Source of the DNA: Jejuia sp040720935 | Lineage (GTDB): Bacteria; Bacteroidota; Bacteroidia; Flavobacteriales; Flavobacteriaceae | Assembly: GCF_040720935.1 (NCBI RefSeq) | Contig: NZ_JBFDAE010000002.1 | Location: forward strand, 365,161 to 429,160 | DNA length: 64,000 nucleotides | Direction of reading: 5' to 3' | Shown here: piece by piece, positions 23,373 through 33,639 of the stretch | How the letters are laid out: each line of letters starts with the position of its first letter | Numbering within the stretch: the stretch's first letter is position 1 | Notes under the pieces: generated by a model | Databases searched by the model: none | Seen by the model: the letters and a program-made list of their open reading frames with translations, nothing else | What the model was told of the DNA's origin: nothing | Program-made: the position numbers and the translations under genes

Positions 23373-25289
23373 ATGAGTGTTACCTATAAAGCCATACTTG
23401 TAGGGAACAGTGAGTTTCCTGAAGACCCCCATGGTTTGCCCAAACTTAATGGTCCGGTAAATGATGTCAGGATATTAAAACAGGCACTTTGTAATCCTGA
23501 AAAAGGATTGTTTGAGGAAAAGAATGTTACTACGCTCTTAAACGCTACCTCAGCAGAAATTCTAACTGCATTAGAGCAGTTCTTCAAAAACTTAACACAT
23601 AATGACCAATCGTTATTTTATTATAGCGGGCATGGGTTACAAGATAGAATGAGTACATTATATCTGTGCGCTAAAAACTCAAAGAAAGATTCCCCAATCT
23701 CTACAACAATTCCTGCTAGCGTAATCAACAGGCTAATAGAAAATTATGCGCCAAGAAAGCATGTTTTAATTCTCGATTGTTGCCACAGCGGAGGGTTTAA
23801 AGGCGGGGAATTATCACGAAAGTTACAGGCTACAGGTCGGTTTGTAATGACTAGTTCAAGTTCTATGGAATTAACGGTCGATTCAGATAACCCAAATAGC
23901 CCAAGTCCATTTACAAAATACCTTCACGAAGCGCTATTATCTGATAAAATCAATAGAAATGAAGAGGGTTATGTGAGTAGTGATGACGTATATGATTATA
24001 TTTCACCACTAATCTATGATGAAACCAAGCAAAGACCTCAAAAACAAGCTGGAGGTGTTGGGAGTCTTCCACTTTGTAAAAGAAAACTTATACCCAAAAA
24101 GAAATTAGAGGAGATAAATGAAGAATATAAAACAATTAACATGGGCGTCGGGAAGCCAAGGCTGAACGTATCTCAGGAAAAAATTTACCATATTGGTGTT
24201 GGATTCGATGAAACTCTGCACGATGAAACTATCGATGTGTTTAATGAAGGGAGCGGTAAATTAGATTGGACAGCAACCTGTAAAAGTGATTGGATAGAGA
24301 TTAAAAAGCATGATACCTATATTCAACTAAAATTTACTCCAAAAGCGGGTATGAACCGTGGCAGTATTCACGTTAAGGATAAAAATGGATGTGGATCAAA
24401 AACAATACCTGTAACCATTGAAAAGTTAAAAAAACCATCTCCAAAACTGCCAGAACCTGAAATAGCAAATAATACCCATAAAGAAAAGCAAGAAGCACAT
24501 CTTTTAAAAGATGATTTTCCAACCTCACCAGCTAAACTCTTGGCTACTTTTAAGGATGTGAAAATGAGGCATATCAATCAAGCAAAAGCCATTGTAGATA
24601 ACTCTGAACAATCTGGTACAATCAAGGTGCTTTCAAACAGCATAGAATTTGTTGGAGACATTAAAATTACCATAAAAGATATTGATGTATTGGACTATTA
24701 TCCGCAAGATATAAATCCAGGATACACATATAACTACATGGGGATTTCAGGTCATTACGATGGCGTTAAAAAAATGATGTATTTTTATTGCTTTAGTTGG
24801 TTTGGCGCAGGACAAACTTGGAAAATGGCGGAACAGATACATAACTTGATCAAGAATAAAAGATTGTCAGTCGATAAAAATTTCAAAACACATATTAACA
24901 CTAATCAAACAAACCAAAGTAGTGCCCCAAACATTCAGCCACCAAAAAAGCCCACACCTCCGCCTCAGCAAAATAACATCTACATGCCGGGGTCTTGGAA
25001 CATTTACATTTATCAATTTGGGCAACAAATATCTTATTTAAATCTATATTTTAATGTTGGAGGTGCTTTAAGCGGCACCCAGCAAAGTGCAGATGGGTTT
25101 TCGCAAATAAAAGGTACATGGGGCTATAATCCTCACAACAAATTGTTAACGTATAATGTCATGGTTTATCTTATGAACGGCGCGATACCAGACCGTGGAA
25201 GTGTGAGCCTACAGGTAGAGCCGAACGGTAATATATCTGGTACAGATCTTCTTGGCAGACGCTGGACATTACAAAAAACTGGAAATTAA
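23373..25289 (+). CDS. Multidomain caspase-family (peptidase C14) effector
   Basis: This 638-residue protein starts with a caspase domain (residues 4-250): YKAILVGNSEFP, LKGPVNDV-type LNGPVNDVRILKQAL, the histidine motif YYSGHG (H87) and the nucleophile motif LDCCHSGG (probably C137). After a linker, residues about 262-355 form an immunoglobulin/BACON-like sandwich (DVFNEGSGKLDWTATC, SDWIEI, GSIHVKDKNGCG). Residues about 385-500 look like a PH/GRAM-type beta fold. A proline/asparagine linker leads to a C-terminal beta domain (545-638, SWNIYIYQFGQQISYL). No signal peptide is seen, so it acts in the cytoplasm or on the inner membrane. Coupled to the EACC1-like gene, it is a candidate suicide or defence effector. 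Confidence 0.88.
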   Translation: MSVTYKAILVGNSEFPEDPHGLPKLNGPVNDVRILKQALCNPEKGLFEEKNVTTLLNATSAEILTALEQFFKNLTHNDQSLFYYSGHGLQDRMSTLYLCAKNSKKDSPISTTIPASVINRLIENYAPRKHVLILDCCHSGGFKGGELSRKLQATGRFVMTSSSSMELTVDSDNPNSPSPFTKYLHEALLSDKINRNEEGYVSSDDVYDYISPLIYDETKQRPQKQAGGVGSLPLCKRKLIPKKKLEEINEEYKTINMGVGKPRLNVSQEKIYHIGVGFDETLHDETIDVFNEGSGKLDWTATCKSDWIEIKKHDTYIQLKFTPKAGMNRGSIHVKDKNGCGSKTIPVTIEKLKKPSPKLPEPEIANNTHKEKQEAHLLKDDFPTSPAKLLATFKDVKMRHINQAKAIVDNSEQSGTIKVLSNSIEFVGDIKITIKDIDVLDYYPQDINPGYTYNYMGISGHYDGVKKMMYFYCFSWFGAGQTWKMAEQIHNLIKNKRLSVDKNFKTHINTNQTNQSSAPNIQPPKKPTPPPQQNNIYMPGSWNIYIYQFGQQISYLNLYFNVGGALSGTQQSADGFSQIKGTWGYNPHNKLLTYNVMVYLMNGAIPDRGSVSLQVEPNGNISGTDLLGRRWTLQKTGN

Positions 25290-25422
25290 TTGATGCGTTT
25301 TTATGTTTTCTGGTTAGGAGAATGGTACGGTTTTCAAAAACTAGTTGTGGCAAAATAGCTAGATTGAAAAGTTAAGTTAGCGCCAAGTTACAAACTTCGC
25401 AGAACGGGTCGTAATAAATGTT

Positions 25423-25551
25423 TTAGAAGCTTTAAAAGGAGGTTTACAAGGTTATTGGTCAAGACACATAACATCAGAACATTGATTGGTTTATAAATAC
25501 GAAAATGATGAACTATTGATAGCAGCTTGTCGCTATCATTACGGAAAATAA
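25423..25551 (+). pseudogene. Decayed YoeB/Txe-family toxin, C-terminal part
   Basis: The frame beginning near 25423 reads LEALKGGLQGYWSRHITSEH, then a stop codon (TGA, 25483-25485), then LVYKYENDELLIAACRYHY and GK before the final stop. This is the conserved C-terminal half of YoeB mRNA interferase (PLKxxLxGxWSRRITxEHRLVY...ACRYHY). The premature stop stands where YoeB has arginine. The N-terminal half and a YefM antitoxin are not recognisable upstream, although the frame stays open back to about 25381 with unrelated-looking residues. It is therefore a broken toxin-antitoxin remnant between the caspase gene and lacZ, probably from an older accessory insertion. Confidence 0.85.
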
Positions 25552-25584
25552 AATGCACTCTTCGAAGTATAACATATATATAAA

Positions 25585-25627
25585 TAAAAAAGGATAGTAC
25601 ACCCTGGGGTGTACTATCCTTTTTTTC
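25585..25627. terminator. Bidirectional rho-independent terminator
   Basis: AAGGATAGTACACCC and GGGTGTACTATCCTT form a near-perfect stem of about 15 bp or more with a TG loop, with A and T runs on the two sides. It ends lacZ (minus strand) and can also stop transcripts from the caspase side. The remaining 25290-25650 gap holds only the toxin remnant. Confidence 0.93.
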
Positions 25628-25649
25628 TCTAAATATCAAAAAAATTGGT

Positions 25650-28600
25650 TTAAAACTTCACCGTTTCAGGCTTTATCTTAGAACTCAAAGGGACCAAATA
25701 AAAGGAATAACTATAACTTCCCGGAGCAATTAAAAATGCCTCATGTGGTTCAGCATTTTTACTCCAAGTATCATCACCACCAACGCCCATTTGTTTTAAA
25801 TCTATATTTACACTTAATGTATTGCGTTCTGTCAATTCATTTAAATGTTTTGCTTTTTCTAAATTCATGGTGCTATACGCTTGCACACTAAAGCTTAAAT
25901 TATCTTCGCCTTTTACTAAAACACCTTTTGAAGCATTATTTTGTAATTTAAACCAACGTGTATCGGTATGGTTTCCGTATTCTTCAGGAACAGGATACAT
26001 ATAACTCATGGTTTTCGCATTCCCAGAATATAAGCCCACATGCGCACCAGACATTCTATCTTGGTAATTTGGTTCTGGACCTCTACCGAAATAAGTTAGG
26101 TTTTTGTACGTATCTGAAATATCAAATTGCATCCCGATTCTTGGAACATTAGGTGCGTTTTCGTCGATATTAGCCGTATAGTTTACTTTAACCGAACCGT
26201 TTCCGAGAATGGTGTATTTTAATTGTAATTCTGTTTTAGGGTTTTCAATACTACCATTTACAGCAACAACTACTTTACCTTTTTCATTTGAAGCGACTTC
26301 AACTTTACTAGGTACAAAATTAGCCCCCGCTGTCATCCAATCGCGTTCAGATTCTTGCTTTTTAGCACGTCTATAAGCAATATCGTTTTCAGTTTCTGCG
26401 CGCCAAAAATTAAGTTTTAATGGCGAATTAAATAAGGTATTCCCATTCGATTCAAAAGATGAAATGTATCCAGACCCTTTATCAATTTTAAGAGCGATGG
26501 ATGCATTAGAAATACTAATTTCCTCTGTAGTATCAACTACGTTTAAAGTAGCATTACTCGTCATTGGTTTTGCTTCTTTAACAGTATAATCGAGTTTAAA
26601 CTGTTCGGTAAATACCAAATACCCTTTACTTGCCCAAAGTGTATTTTCTTTTAAATGCCCGTTTATAGAAATATGATATTCGCTACCTGCTTTTAACTTT
26701 GGTTTTTTTAAGTCTATTTTAAGTGTGCTGGTTTCAAATGGTTTTGTGTCTAAACTATTTAAATTACCCTTTTGGATTGTTTTTCCATTTTCGGTCAATT
26801 CCCATTTCAAATCATAACCCGATAAATCAATAGCATGATGACGGTTTAATATTTGAAAATCTCCGCTTTTAGCATCATCAGTAGAAATAGCAACAGGTTG
26901 GTTTACTTTTTTACATTCGTAAGTTGCAGGTTTTGGCGTTCTATCTGATGCAATAATTCCGTTTAAGCAGAAACTATTATCATTGGGTTTATCGCCAAAG
27001 TCGCCTCCGTAGGCAATAAATTCTTTTCCATTTTCATCTTTTGTAAGTATGCCTTGGTCAATCCAATCCCAAATATAACCCCCTAAAGCGCGGTCGTTTT
27101 TATAAATCATATCCCAGTAGGTTTTCATGTTTCCTGTGGAATTTCCCATAGCGTGGGCGTATTCACATAAAATCACAGGGCGTTTATCAAAATCATCTGT
27201 ACTGTCAATTAAACCTTGAGTACCAGAAGCCGTAAAATACATGCGACTCAACATATCTACCCATTTAGGGTCGGTTGGGTTTCCAGAGTTTTTTGAAAAG
27301 TAATTTGGTTTGTAACGCTTATCGGTAGCATCGCCTTGCGCACCTTCATAATGAATAAACCGCGTAGGATCGAATTCTTTGATCCAACCCGACATCGCTG
27401 CATGGTTTGGCCCCATTCCAGACTCGTTACCCAAACTCCAAAACACAATGCTCGGGTGGTTCTTGTCGCGCTCTACCATTCTAATGGCGCGTTCTAAATA
27501 GGCAGCTCCCCAATCTGGCACGTTGGATAATTGTCCGCGGGTACCATGGGTTTCCAAGTTCGCTTCATCCATCACATAAATGCCATAGACATCACATAAA
27601 TCATAAAAATACGGGTCGTTAGGGTAGTGTGAGGTTCTTACGGCATTAAAGTTGAATTGCTTTAAAAGCTTCACATCATCCTCAATATTTTTTCGGGTTA
27701 ATGCCTTACCATTGATTTGGTCGTGATCGTGACGGTTTACACCAATCATTTTCACAGGATTTCCGTTCACTAAAAAGCGTCCTCTATCATCAATTTCAAG
27801 ACTTCTAAATCCAACTTTTGTGCTGGTATGTTGTATGGAATTACCCTTATCATCTTTAAGTTCAAAAAGGAGAGTGTATAAATACGGATCGTCTGAAGAC
27901 CACTTTCTAGGATTGGGAACTTCAGTTTTTATTAAACCAAATTCTACATTATCTCTTTGAGGATAAAATTCGCCTAGAATTTTTCTTAGTTTTATGGTGT
28001 TTTCATCTCCAATGGTTTGTCCATCGGCATCAACTAATTGCGTTGTTAACACCCAGTCATCAACAACGGTTTTCAATGGGTTGCCTCCAAAATGCCCTAT
28101 TTTTTCAATGTACTTATTTGGAATATTAACCGTGATTTCTGGTCTTATCTGTAATGAAGCATCCTTATAATTTTCATCCAAAACCGTTCTAACCGTAAAA
28201 TCTGAAAGTCTCACTTTTGGTAATGCTTGTAAATACACCTCGCGTTCAATACCGCTCATTCTCCAATGGTCTTGCGCTTCTAGGTAACTGCCATCTGCCC
28301 AACGATATACTTTTACCGCCACTTTATTATCGCCATCAACCAAATGTTTTGTGATATCAAATTCAGAAGGCAATCTGGTGTCTTCGCTATAACCAACAAA
28401 TTTTCCGTTTACCCAAACGTAGTAGGCAGAGGAAACGCCACCAAAGTGAAGAATCACATCTTTATCTTTCCAAGACGCTTCAAATTTGAAGCTTTTAATA
28501 TAATGTCCCACAGGATTGTCGTGATGGTTGATTTTTGGAAAATCACTAAAAAAAGGATAAGTTGAATTGGTGTAAATAGGAATACCGTAACCTCGCATTT

Positions 28601-28910
28601 CCCAGTTTGACGGTACATCTATAGTTTTCCAATCTGTACTATCAAAATCATTTTCCTGAAAATTATCCGAAGCATCGGCAGGTTTTGCTACCCATTTAAA
28701 TTTCCAATCGCCGTTTAAAGATGTATAGTTTTTCGAATTCTCACGAACATCGGTCTTTGCTAAATCTGTAGTTTCATAAGAATAAAACGTAGCTCTTGCG
28801 GGCAATTTATTAATCTGGTTTACATGGGGATTTTCCCAATCATTCTGTTGGGAAAAAAGAGATAGCGTAGTGGTAATGAACAATATTAAAGTGGTCGTAA
28901 GTGGTCTCAT
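25650..28910 (-). CDS. Exported GH2 beta-galactosidase (LacZ type)
   Basis: This 1086-residue protein hydrolyses terminal beta-galactosides. It starts with a signal peptide (about 21 residues to LFSQQ) and then shows the five-domain LacZ layout: sugar-binding domain (SLNGDWKFKWV, WRMSGIEREVYL), Ig-like domains, a TIM barrel (VNRHDHDQINGKAL, acid/base E in SLGNESGMGPNH, nucleophile E in ILCEYAHAMGNSTG) and the Bgal_small_N beta-sandwich (PHEAFLIAPGSYSYSFYLVPL). The length fits full LacZ (about 1020-1090). The signal peptide implies periplasmic action on oligosaccharides. No SusCD or regulator is adjacent, so it is not part of a visible polysaccharide locus. Confidence 0.95.
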   Translation of the reverse strand: MRPLTTTLILFITTTLSLFSQQNDWENPHVNQINKLPARATFYSYETTDLAKTDVRENSKNYTSLNGDWKFKWVAKPADASDNFQENDFDSTDWKTIDVPSNWEMRGYGIPIYTNSTYPFFSDFPKINHHDNPVGHYIKSFKFEASWKDKDVILHFGGVSSAYYVWVNGKFVGYSEDTRLPSEFDITKHLVDGDNKVAVKVYRWADGSYLEAQDHWRMSGIEREVYLQALPKVRLSDFTVRTVLDENYKDASLQIRPEITVNIPNKYIEKIGHFGGNPLKTVVDDWVLTTQLVDADGQTIGDENTIKLRKILGEFYPQRDNVEFGLIKTEVPNPRKWSSDDPYLYTLLFELKDDKGNSIQHTSTKVGFRSLEIDDRGRFLVNGNPVKMIGVNRHDHDQINGKALTRKNIEDDVKLLKQFNFNAVRTSHYPNDPYFYDLCDVYGIYVMDEANLETHGTRGQLSNVPDWGAAYLERAIRMVERDKNHPSIVFWSLGNESGMGPNHAAMSGWIKEFDPTRFIHYEGAQGDATDKRYKPNYFSKNSGNPTDPKWVDMLSRMYFTASGTQGLIDSTDDFDKRPVILCEYAHAMGNSTGNMKTYWDMIYKNDRALGGYIWDWIDQGILTKDENGKEFIAYGGDFGDKPNDNSFCLNGIIASDRTPKPATYECKKVNQPVAISTDDAKSGDFQILNRHHAIDLSGYDLKWELTENGKTIQKGNLNSLDTKPFETSTLKIDLKKPKLKAGSEYHISINGHLKENTLWASKGYLVFTEQFKLDYTVKEAKPMTSNATLNVVDTTEEISISNASIALKIDKGSGYISSFESNGNTLFNSPLKLNFWRAETENDIAYRRAKKQESERDWMTAGANFVPSKVEVASNEKGKVVVAVNGSIENPKTELQLKYTILGNGSVKVNYTANIDENAPNVPRIGMQFDISDTYKNLTYFGRGPEPNYQDRMSGAHVGLYSGNAKTMSYMYPVPEEYGNHTDTRWFKLQNNASKGVLVKGEDNLSFSVQAYSTMNLEKAKHLNELTERNTLSVNIDLKQMGVGGDDTWSKNAEPHEAFLIAPGSYSYSFYLVPLSSKIKPETVKF

Positions 28911-29137
28911 CTATTCGTATTGTGAGTTAAATAATTATTTTTCTAATAATGGCTTTTACAAATATATTACTATATGTTGTTTTAATCTTGGTAATGCAAT
29001 TTTATAACATAACAGTTGTCTATATTTATACAACAAATGCTCTAATTGGGGGAATATAAAATGTTAAGGGAGTAAATATTTGGCAATTCTTTTGAGGTAA
29101 GGTAAATTTAGCATGTCGTTATTTTTAAAACATTTTT

Positions 29138-30268
29138 ATGAAACAGAGCGCTTTTATTATCATAACCTTAATAGTATTTGCATGTAATTCTTCAAAAAAG
29201 GAAGAAGTAAACATTCAAAGTTCTGAAGTTTCGTCTCATATGAATTCAGAAATTAGTATTGATGTGCCTAAATTAGATTTAGAGCAAGCGAATAAACTGG
29301 CCGCTTTACCATTGCATTGCGTAAATACGGAATACCCAAACCGTTTATCCCAAACTTTGGGTGGTCCTGAAGATTTAAAATCGCCAACAACATTACATCC
29401 CGCATTTTACGGGTGTTTCGATTGGCATTCGGCAGTTCACGGCCATTGGAGTTTGGTAAGTTTGTTGAAGTCGTTTCCTAATATTGACAATGCGGATGCT
29501 ATTAAACAAAAACTGCTCAATAACATTTCAAAAGAAAATATAGAAGCCGAAGTTGCCTATTTTCATGGGAAACATAACAAATCTTATGAACGCACCTATG
29601 GCTGGGCATGGTTGCTAAAACTGGCAGAAGAACTCCATACTTGGGATGATGAAACTGCAAAAAAACTGGAGGCAAACCTTCAGCCTTTAACAGATTTAAT
29701 TATGGAAAACTATATAGAATTCTTACCAAGATTAAATTACTCACTTCGTGTCGGTACACATACAAATACGGCATTCGGGCTCTCATTTGCTTATGATTAT
29801 GCTGAAACTTTAAACAATGAAGCTCTTAAATCTGCTATTTCCGATCGCGCTAAGTTTTTCTTTATGAACGATAAAAACTGCCCTATGTCTTGGGAGCCTA
29901 GTGGTACAGATTTTTTATCGCCATGTTTAGAAGAAGCGGCTTTGATGAAACGGCTATTGCCAATTGAAACATATAAATCATGGTTGGATGAATTTCTGCC
30001 ACAATTAAAAGATAAAAATTTCACGTTGGAAGTTGGTATTGTTTCCGATAGGAGTGATGGGCATTTAGTGCATTTAGATGGCCTGAATTTTTCCAGAGCG
30101 TGGAGTTTATTGAAAATAGCAGAGGACTTGCCCGAATACCATCATCTTAATGATATTGCATACCAACACATCAATTATTCCTTGCCAAGTATTTTTGGAG
30201 ATAGTTATGAGGGCGGACATTGGTTGGGGAGTTTTGCCATATATGCCTTGAATTCAGTTTCAGAATAA
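29138..30268 (+). CDS. DUF2891 family lipoprotein
   Basis: This 376-residue protein has a lipoprotein signal (LIVFACNSSK) and the DUF2891 body: LHCVNTEYPNRLSQTLGG, LHPAFYGCFDWHSAVHGHWSLV and YGWAWLLKLAEELHTW. The sequence continues NTAFGLSFAYDYAETL and SWEPSGTDFLSPCLEEAALMKRLLP, then GLNFSRAWSLLKIAED. The predicted alpha/alpha barrel-like repeats and conserved His/Trp residues resemble glycan-active enzymes, but no activity is established for the family to my knowledge. It follows lacZ in the opposite orientation, with a 227-bp gap between their starts, so the two are divergently transcribed. Confidence 0.85.
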   Translation: MKQSAFIIITLIVFACNSSKKEEVNIQSSEVSSHMNSEISIDVPKLDLEQANKLAALPLHCVNTEYPNRLSQTLGGPEDLKSPTTLHPAFYGCFDWHSAVHGHWSLVSLLKSFPNIDNADAIKQKLLNNISKENIEAEVAYFHGKHNKSYERTYGWAWLLKLAEELHTWDDETAKKLEANLQPLTDLIMENYIEFLPRLNYSLRVGTHTNTAFGLSFAYDYAETLNNEALKSAISDRAKFFFMNDKNCPMSWEPSGTDFLSPCLEEAALMKRLLPIETYKSWLDEFLPQLKDKNFTLEVGIVSDRSDGHLVHLDGLNFSRAWSLLKIAEDLPEYHHLNDIAYQHINYSLPSIFGDSYEGGHWLGSFAIYALNSVSE

Positions 30269-30359
30269 TAGTAAAAACTTTGTTAAAGCTAAAAGATACA
30301 TCCTATAATTACTTAATAAGTTATATTTTTAGGGCTATAATTACAATAATCCATAAAAA

Positions 30360-33300
30360 ATGAAACTGTATTCAAAGTTTTTAGCAAGTTTATGCTTGTT
30401 ATTGACAACCTTTGCCTTTGCTCAAAACCCTTTAATCAACTTTCCTGCAATTAGTCCAAACGGACAATCTATAGCCTTTAATTATCAAGGGGATATTTGG
30501 ACAGCGACCATCAATGGACAAAACCCAAAACGATTAACCGTTCATGAGGCATATGACACAAGACCAATCTGGAGTGCCGATGGTAAATCCATTGCATTTA
30601 TTAGTGAACGCTTCGGTAATAATGATGTTTACCTGATGCCAGCATCTGGTGGAGCGCCAAAACGATTAACGTATCATTCTGCTTCGGATGTCATCACAGA
30701 TTTTACGGCTACTGGCACTATACTTTTTTCAACACGAAGAAATTTTGTTCAGGTTGAGCGTGAGTACGAAACTCATATTATAGATGAAAAAGGAGGGACA
30801 CCTAAACGTTTTTTGGATGCTACCGGTTTTGATGCTAATGTATCTCCTAATGGTAAATATGTAGTCTTTGTAAAAGGAAGTTGTAGATTAGAAAGAGAAG
30901 CCTATCAAGGGCCCGCCAATAGGGATTTATGGTTGTACGACATTAAAAATGATAGTTACACGAAGTTAACCGATTTTGACGGGAACGATTTTTATCCGCA
31001 ATGGGGCGATGATAACACCATTTATTTTCAATCTTCAAGAAGCGGAAAATATAATGTACACAAATTGACTATTAATGGTTCAGGCGAAAAACAAGGCACT
31101 ATATCACAAGTCACTAGTTTTAAAGATATGGGGATTTTTTCATTTCAAATTAGTAGAAATGGAAACGATATTGTGGCAACCAAGGGTAATCAAGTATTCG
31201 TTATTAATGCAGCAACAAAAGCACAAAAGGAAGTGAATATTAATTTGGCTTCAGATTATAGATTCTCCCCTGTGGTTCATAAAACTTATACCGATAAAGT
31301 AAGTGATATCGCAGTTTCGCCTAATGGAAAATATGCAGTAATCAACATGCGAGGCGAGTTGTTTATTAGGGAAACTTCAAAAGATAAAAAACGAACTGTA
31401 AATATTTCAAAATCTTCCTTTAGGGAAAGTGATGCTACATGGTTGAATGATAGCACACTTGTTTTTATTTCTGATAGGGATGGACAAAAGGATATTTATC
31501 TCGTAAAATCAAATAATGAAAAGGAATCTGATGTATTTAAAACCTTAAAGCATAAAATTGAACGATTAACCAATACTGAAGACGACGAAAGCAATCTAAA
31601 ATTAGCACCAAGTGGAACATCTTTGGCATATAATGTTGGGAAAGGTAAGTTAGTTGTAGCAACTATTGATGCTAAGGGGAAGTTATCTAATCAAAAAACT
31701 TTACTGGACGGTTGGGCAACTCCGGGTGGTGTGGCATGGTCTCCAGACTCGAAATGGTTGGCTTATAGTTTAAGTAATTTAGATTTTAATACTGAAATTT
31801 ATATTCATAAGGCAGATAATAGTACAAAACCCGTTAATATATCTATGCACCCAAAACAGGACAGAAGTGCGGTTTGGAGTCCCGATGGCAAAAAATTAAT
31901 GTTTTCTTCCAACAGAAATAATAGTGACTATGATGTTTGGTTTACGTGGTTAACTAAAGCCGATTGGGAAAAAACCAAAGAAGATTGGGATGAAGAAACT
32001 GAAGACGATTCAAAGTCTAAAGAGAAGAAAGATAAAAATGATAAATGCAATAAGGAAAAAGAAAACAAAGATAAAAAAGAAAAAGTAAAAAATGTGGTTA
32101 TAGATTTTGAGGATATCCATGAGCGCCAAGTACAAGTTACCGCTTTTGTTGGTGGGGAATTTGGTCAGTTATTTTCAAAAGATAGTAAAACCATATATTA
32201 TACTACTGGAAATCGGAGTAGAGGAAATCCTAAAGTAGAATCTGATCTATTCAAAATAAAATGGGATGGAAAAGATGTAAAGGGATTAACCTCTAAAAAC
32301 AGTAAACCTTCCAATATTACTGCCGATAAACAATTTACAACTATATTTTTAACGAAAGATAAAGGCAGTCTGTCACGTATCGATGTATCAAATGATAAAA
32401 TAGAAGCATTACCGTTTTCCGCAAAACTAAATATTGATTACAATACCGAATCCCAACAAATTTTTAATGAAGCTTGGAAAGCTATTAATGATGGTTTTTA
32501 CGACCCTAATTTTCATGGACAAGATTGGAATAACCTCAGAAAGAAATATGAACCTTTAGCATTAGAAGCTTCTTCCACACGAACAGATTTTCAGATGGTG
32601 TTTAATTGGATGTTGGGGCAAATAAATGCGAGCCACATGGGGCTTTACAAAGTAGAGACCAGAGAAGATATTCAAAAAGAAACCACAGGTTTATTGGGCA
32701 TTGAATTAGAACCAACTTCAAATGGAAATTTAAAAGTGATGTCTGTAGTCCCTACCATGCCAGGAGATAGAAGCACAAGTAAGTTTTATGTAGGTGATAT
32801 TATTACGGCTGTTAATGGTATAAAACTTAATAAGGATATAAACGTTTATCGTTTATTGGAAGGTACTTCAAATGAGAAAATTTATGTTGAGGTAAATAGA
32901 GGTGGTAATTCAAAAGAAATTGTTATCCGACCAAAAAGCAGTAACAGCGCAGAAAATTATAAAGCATGGGTTAAAGAGCGACAGCGACTTACCGATAAGT
33001 ATTCAAATGGCAGGCTAGGTTATATTCATATTCAAGGTATGAATTGGACAAGTTTTGAGCGTTTTGAGCGCGAATTAACAGCCGCGGGATTAGGAAAGGA
33101 AGGCATCGTAATTGATGTGAGGTTTAATGGAGGAGGCTGGACAACCGATTATTTGATGGCGGTTCTTAATGTGAAGCAACATGCCTATACCGTTCCAAGA
33201 GGAGCTGCTGAGAATTTAGAAAAAGAGCATACTAAATTCATGGATCATTATCCCTTTAGCGAGCGCTTACCTTTAGCATCATGGACAAAACCATCCATAG

Positions 33301-33611
33301 CTTTGTGCAACCAAAATAGCTATTCTAATGCTGAAATTTTTTCGCATGCCTATAAAGCTTTAGGTCTTGGAACTTTAGTTGGAGTGCCAACATTTGGTGC
33401 TGTTATTTCAACGGGAAGTACCAATTTGATAGATGGCTCTTACGTCAGAATGCCCTATAGAGGTTGGTATGTTAAAGAAACACAATCTAATATGGAATTG
33501 GGACCAGCTGTTCCAGATATTATAGTTTATAATAACCCAGACGATAAAGCAAAAGAAAAGGATACGCAGTTAAAAAGAGCGGTAGAGGAGTTGCTGAATC
33601 AGTTAAAATAG
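30360..33611 (+). CDS. Exported tricorn-type S41 protease
   Basis: This 1083-residue protein has a signal peptide (LCLLLTTFAFAQ). It then carries TolB/beta-propeller repeats (INFPAISPNGQSIAFNYQG, PIWSADGKSIAFISE, AVWSPDGKKLMFSSNRN), a PDZ domain (GLLGIELEPTSNGNLKVMSV, KFYVGDIITAVNGIKL) and a C-terminal S41 peptidase core (GRLGYIHIQGM, VIDVRFNGGGWTTDYL, NQNSYSNAEIFSHAYKALG with the putative Ser nucleophile). This is the tricorn protease architecture and length. A low-complexity Lys/Glu/Asp segment (about residues 545-580) splits the propeller. Tricorn degrades oligopeptides. Here the signal peptide puts it in the periplasm. It precedes the transporter gene by 28 bp. Confidence 0.92.
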   Translation: MKLYSKFLASLCLLLTTFAFAQNPLINFPAISPNGQSIAFNYQGDIWTATINGQNPKRLTVHEAYDTRPIWSADGKSIAFISERFGNNDVYLMPASGGAPKRLTYHSASDVITDFTATGTILFSTRRNFVQVEREYETHIIDEKGGTPKRFLDATGFDANVSPNGKYVVFVKGSCRLEREAYQGPANRDLWLYDIKNDSYTKLTDFDGNDFYPQWGDDNTIYFQSSRSGKYNVHKLTINGSGEKQGTISQVTSFKDMGIFSFQISRNGNDIVATKGNQVFVINAATKAQKEVNINLASDYRFSPVVHKTYTDKVSDIAVSPNGKYAVINMRGELFIRETSKDKKRTVNISKSSFRESDATWLNDSTLVFISDRDGQKDIYLVKSNNEKESDVFKTLKHKIERLTNTEDDESNLKLAPSGTSLAYNVGKGKLVVATIDAKGKLSNQKTLLDGWATPGGVAWSPDSKWLAYSLSNLDFNTEIYIHKADNSTKPVNISMHPKQDRSAVWSPDGKKLMFSSNRNNSDYDVWFTWLTKADWEKTKEDWDEETEDDSKSKEKKDKNDKCNKEKENKDKKEKVKNVVIDFEDIHERQVQVTAFVGGEFGQLFSKDSKTIYYTTGNRSRGNPKVESDLFKIKWDGKDVKGLTSKNSKPSNITADKQFTTIFLTKDKGSLSRIDVSNDKIEALPFSAKLNIDYNTESQQIFNEAWKAINDGFYDPNFHGQDWNNLRKKYEPLALEASSTRTDFQMVFNWMLGQINASHMGLYKVETREDIQKETTGLLGIELEPTSNGNLKVMSVVPTMPGDRSTSKFYVGDIITAVNGIKLNKDINVYRLLEGTSNEKIYVEVNRGGNSKEIVIRPKSSNSAENYKAWVKERQRLTDKYSNGRLGYIHIQGMNWTSFERFERELTAAGLGKEGIVIDVRFNGGGWTTDYLMAVLNVKQHAYTVPRGAAENLEKEHTKFMDHYPFSERLPLASWTKPSIALCNQNSYSNAEIFSHAYKALGLGTLVGVPTFGAVISTGSTNLIDGSYVRMPYRGWYVKETQSNMELGPAVPDIIVYNNPDDKAKEKDTQLKRAVEELLNQLK

Positions 33612-33639
33612 TACGATTAATCACTTCTGTTTGAAAAAA

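Noticed and set aside
25388..25639. 83-residue minus-strand open frame
   Set aside because: It is the antisense of the YoeB remnant and of the terminator hairpin; the plus-strand reading explains the conserved pattern.
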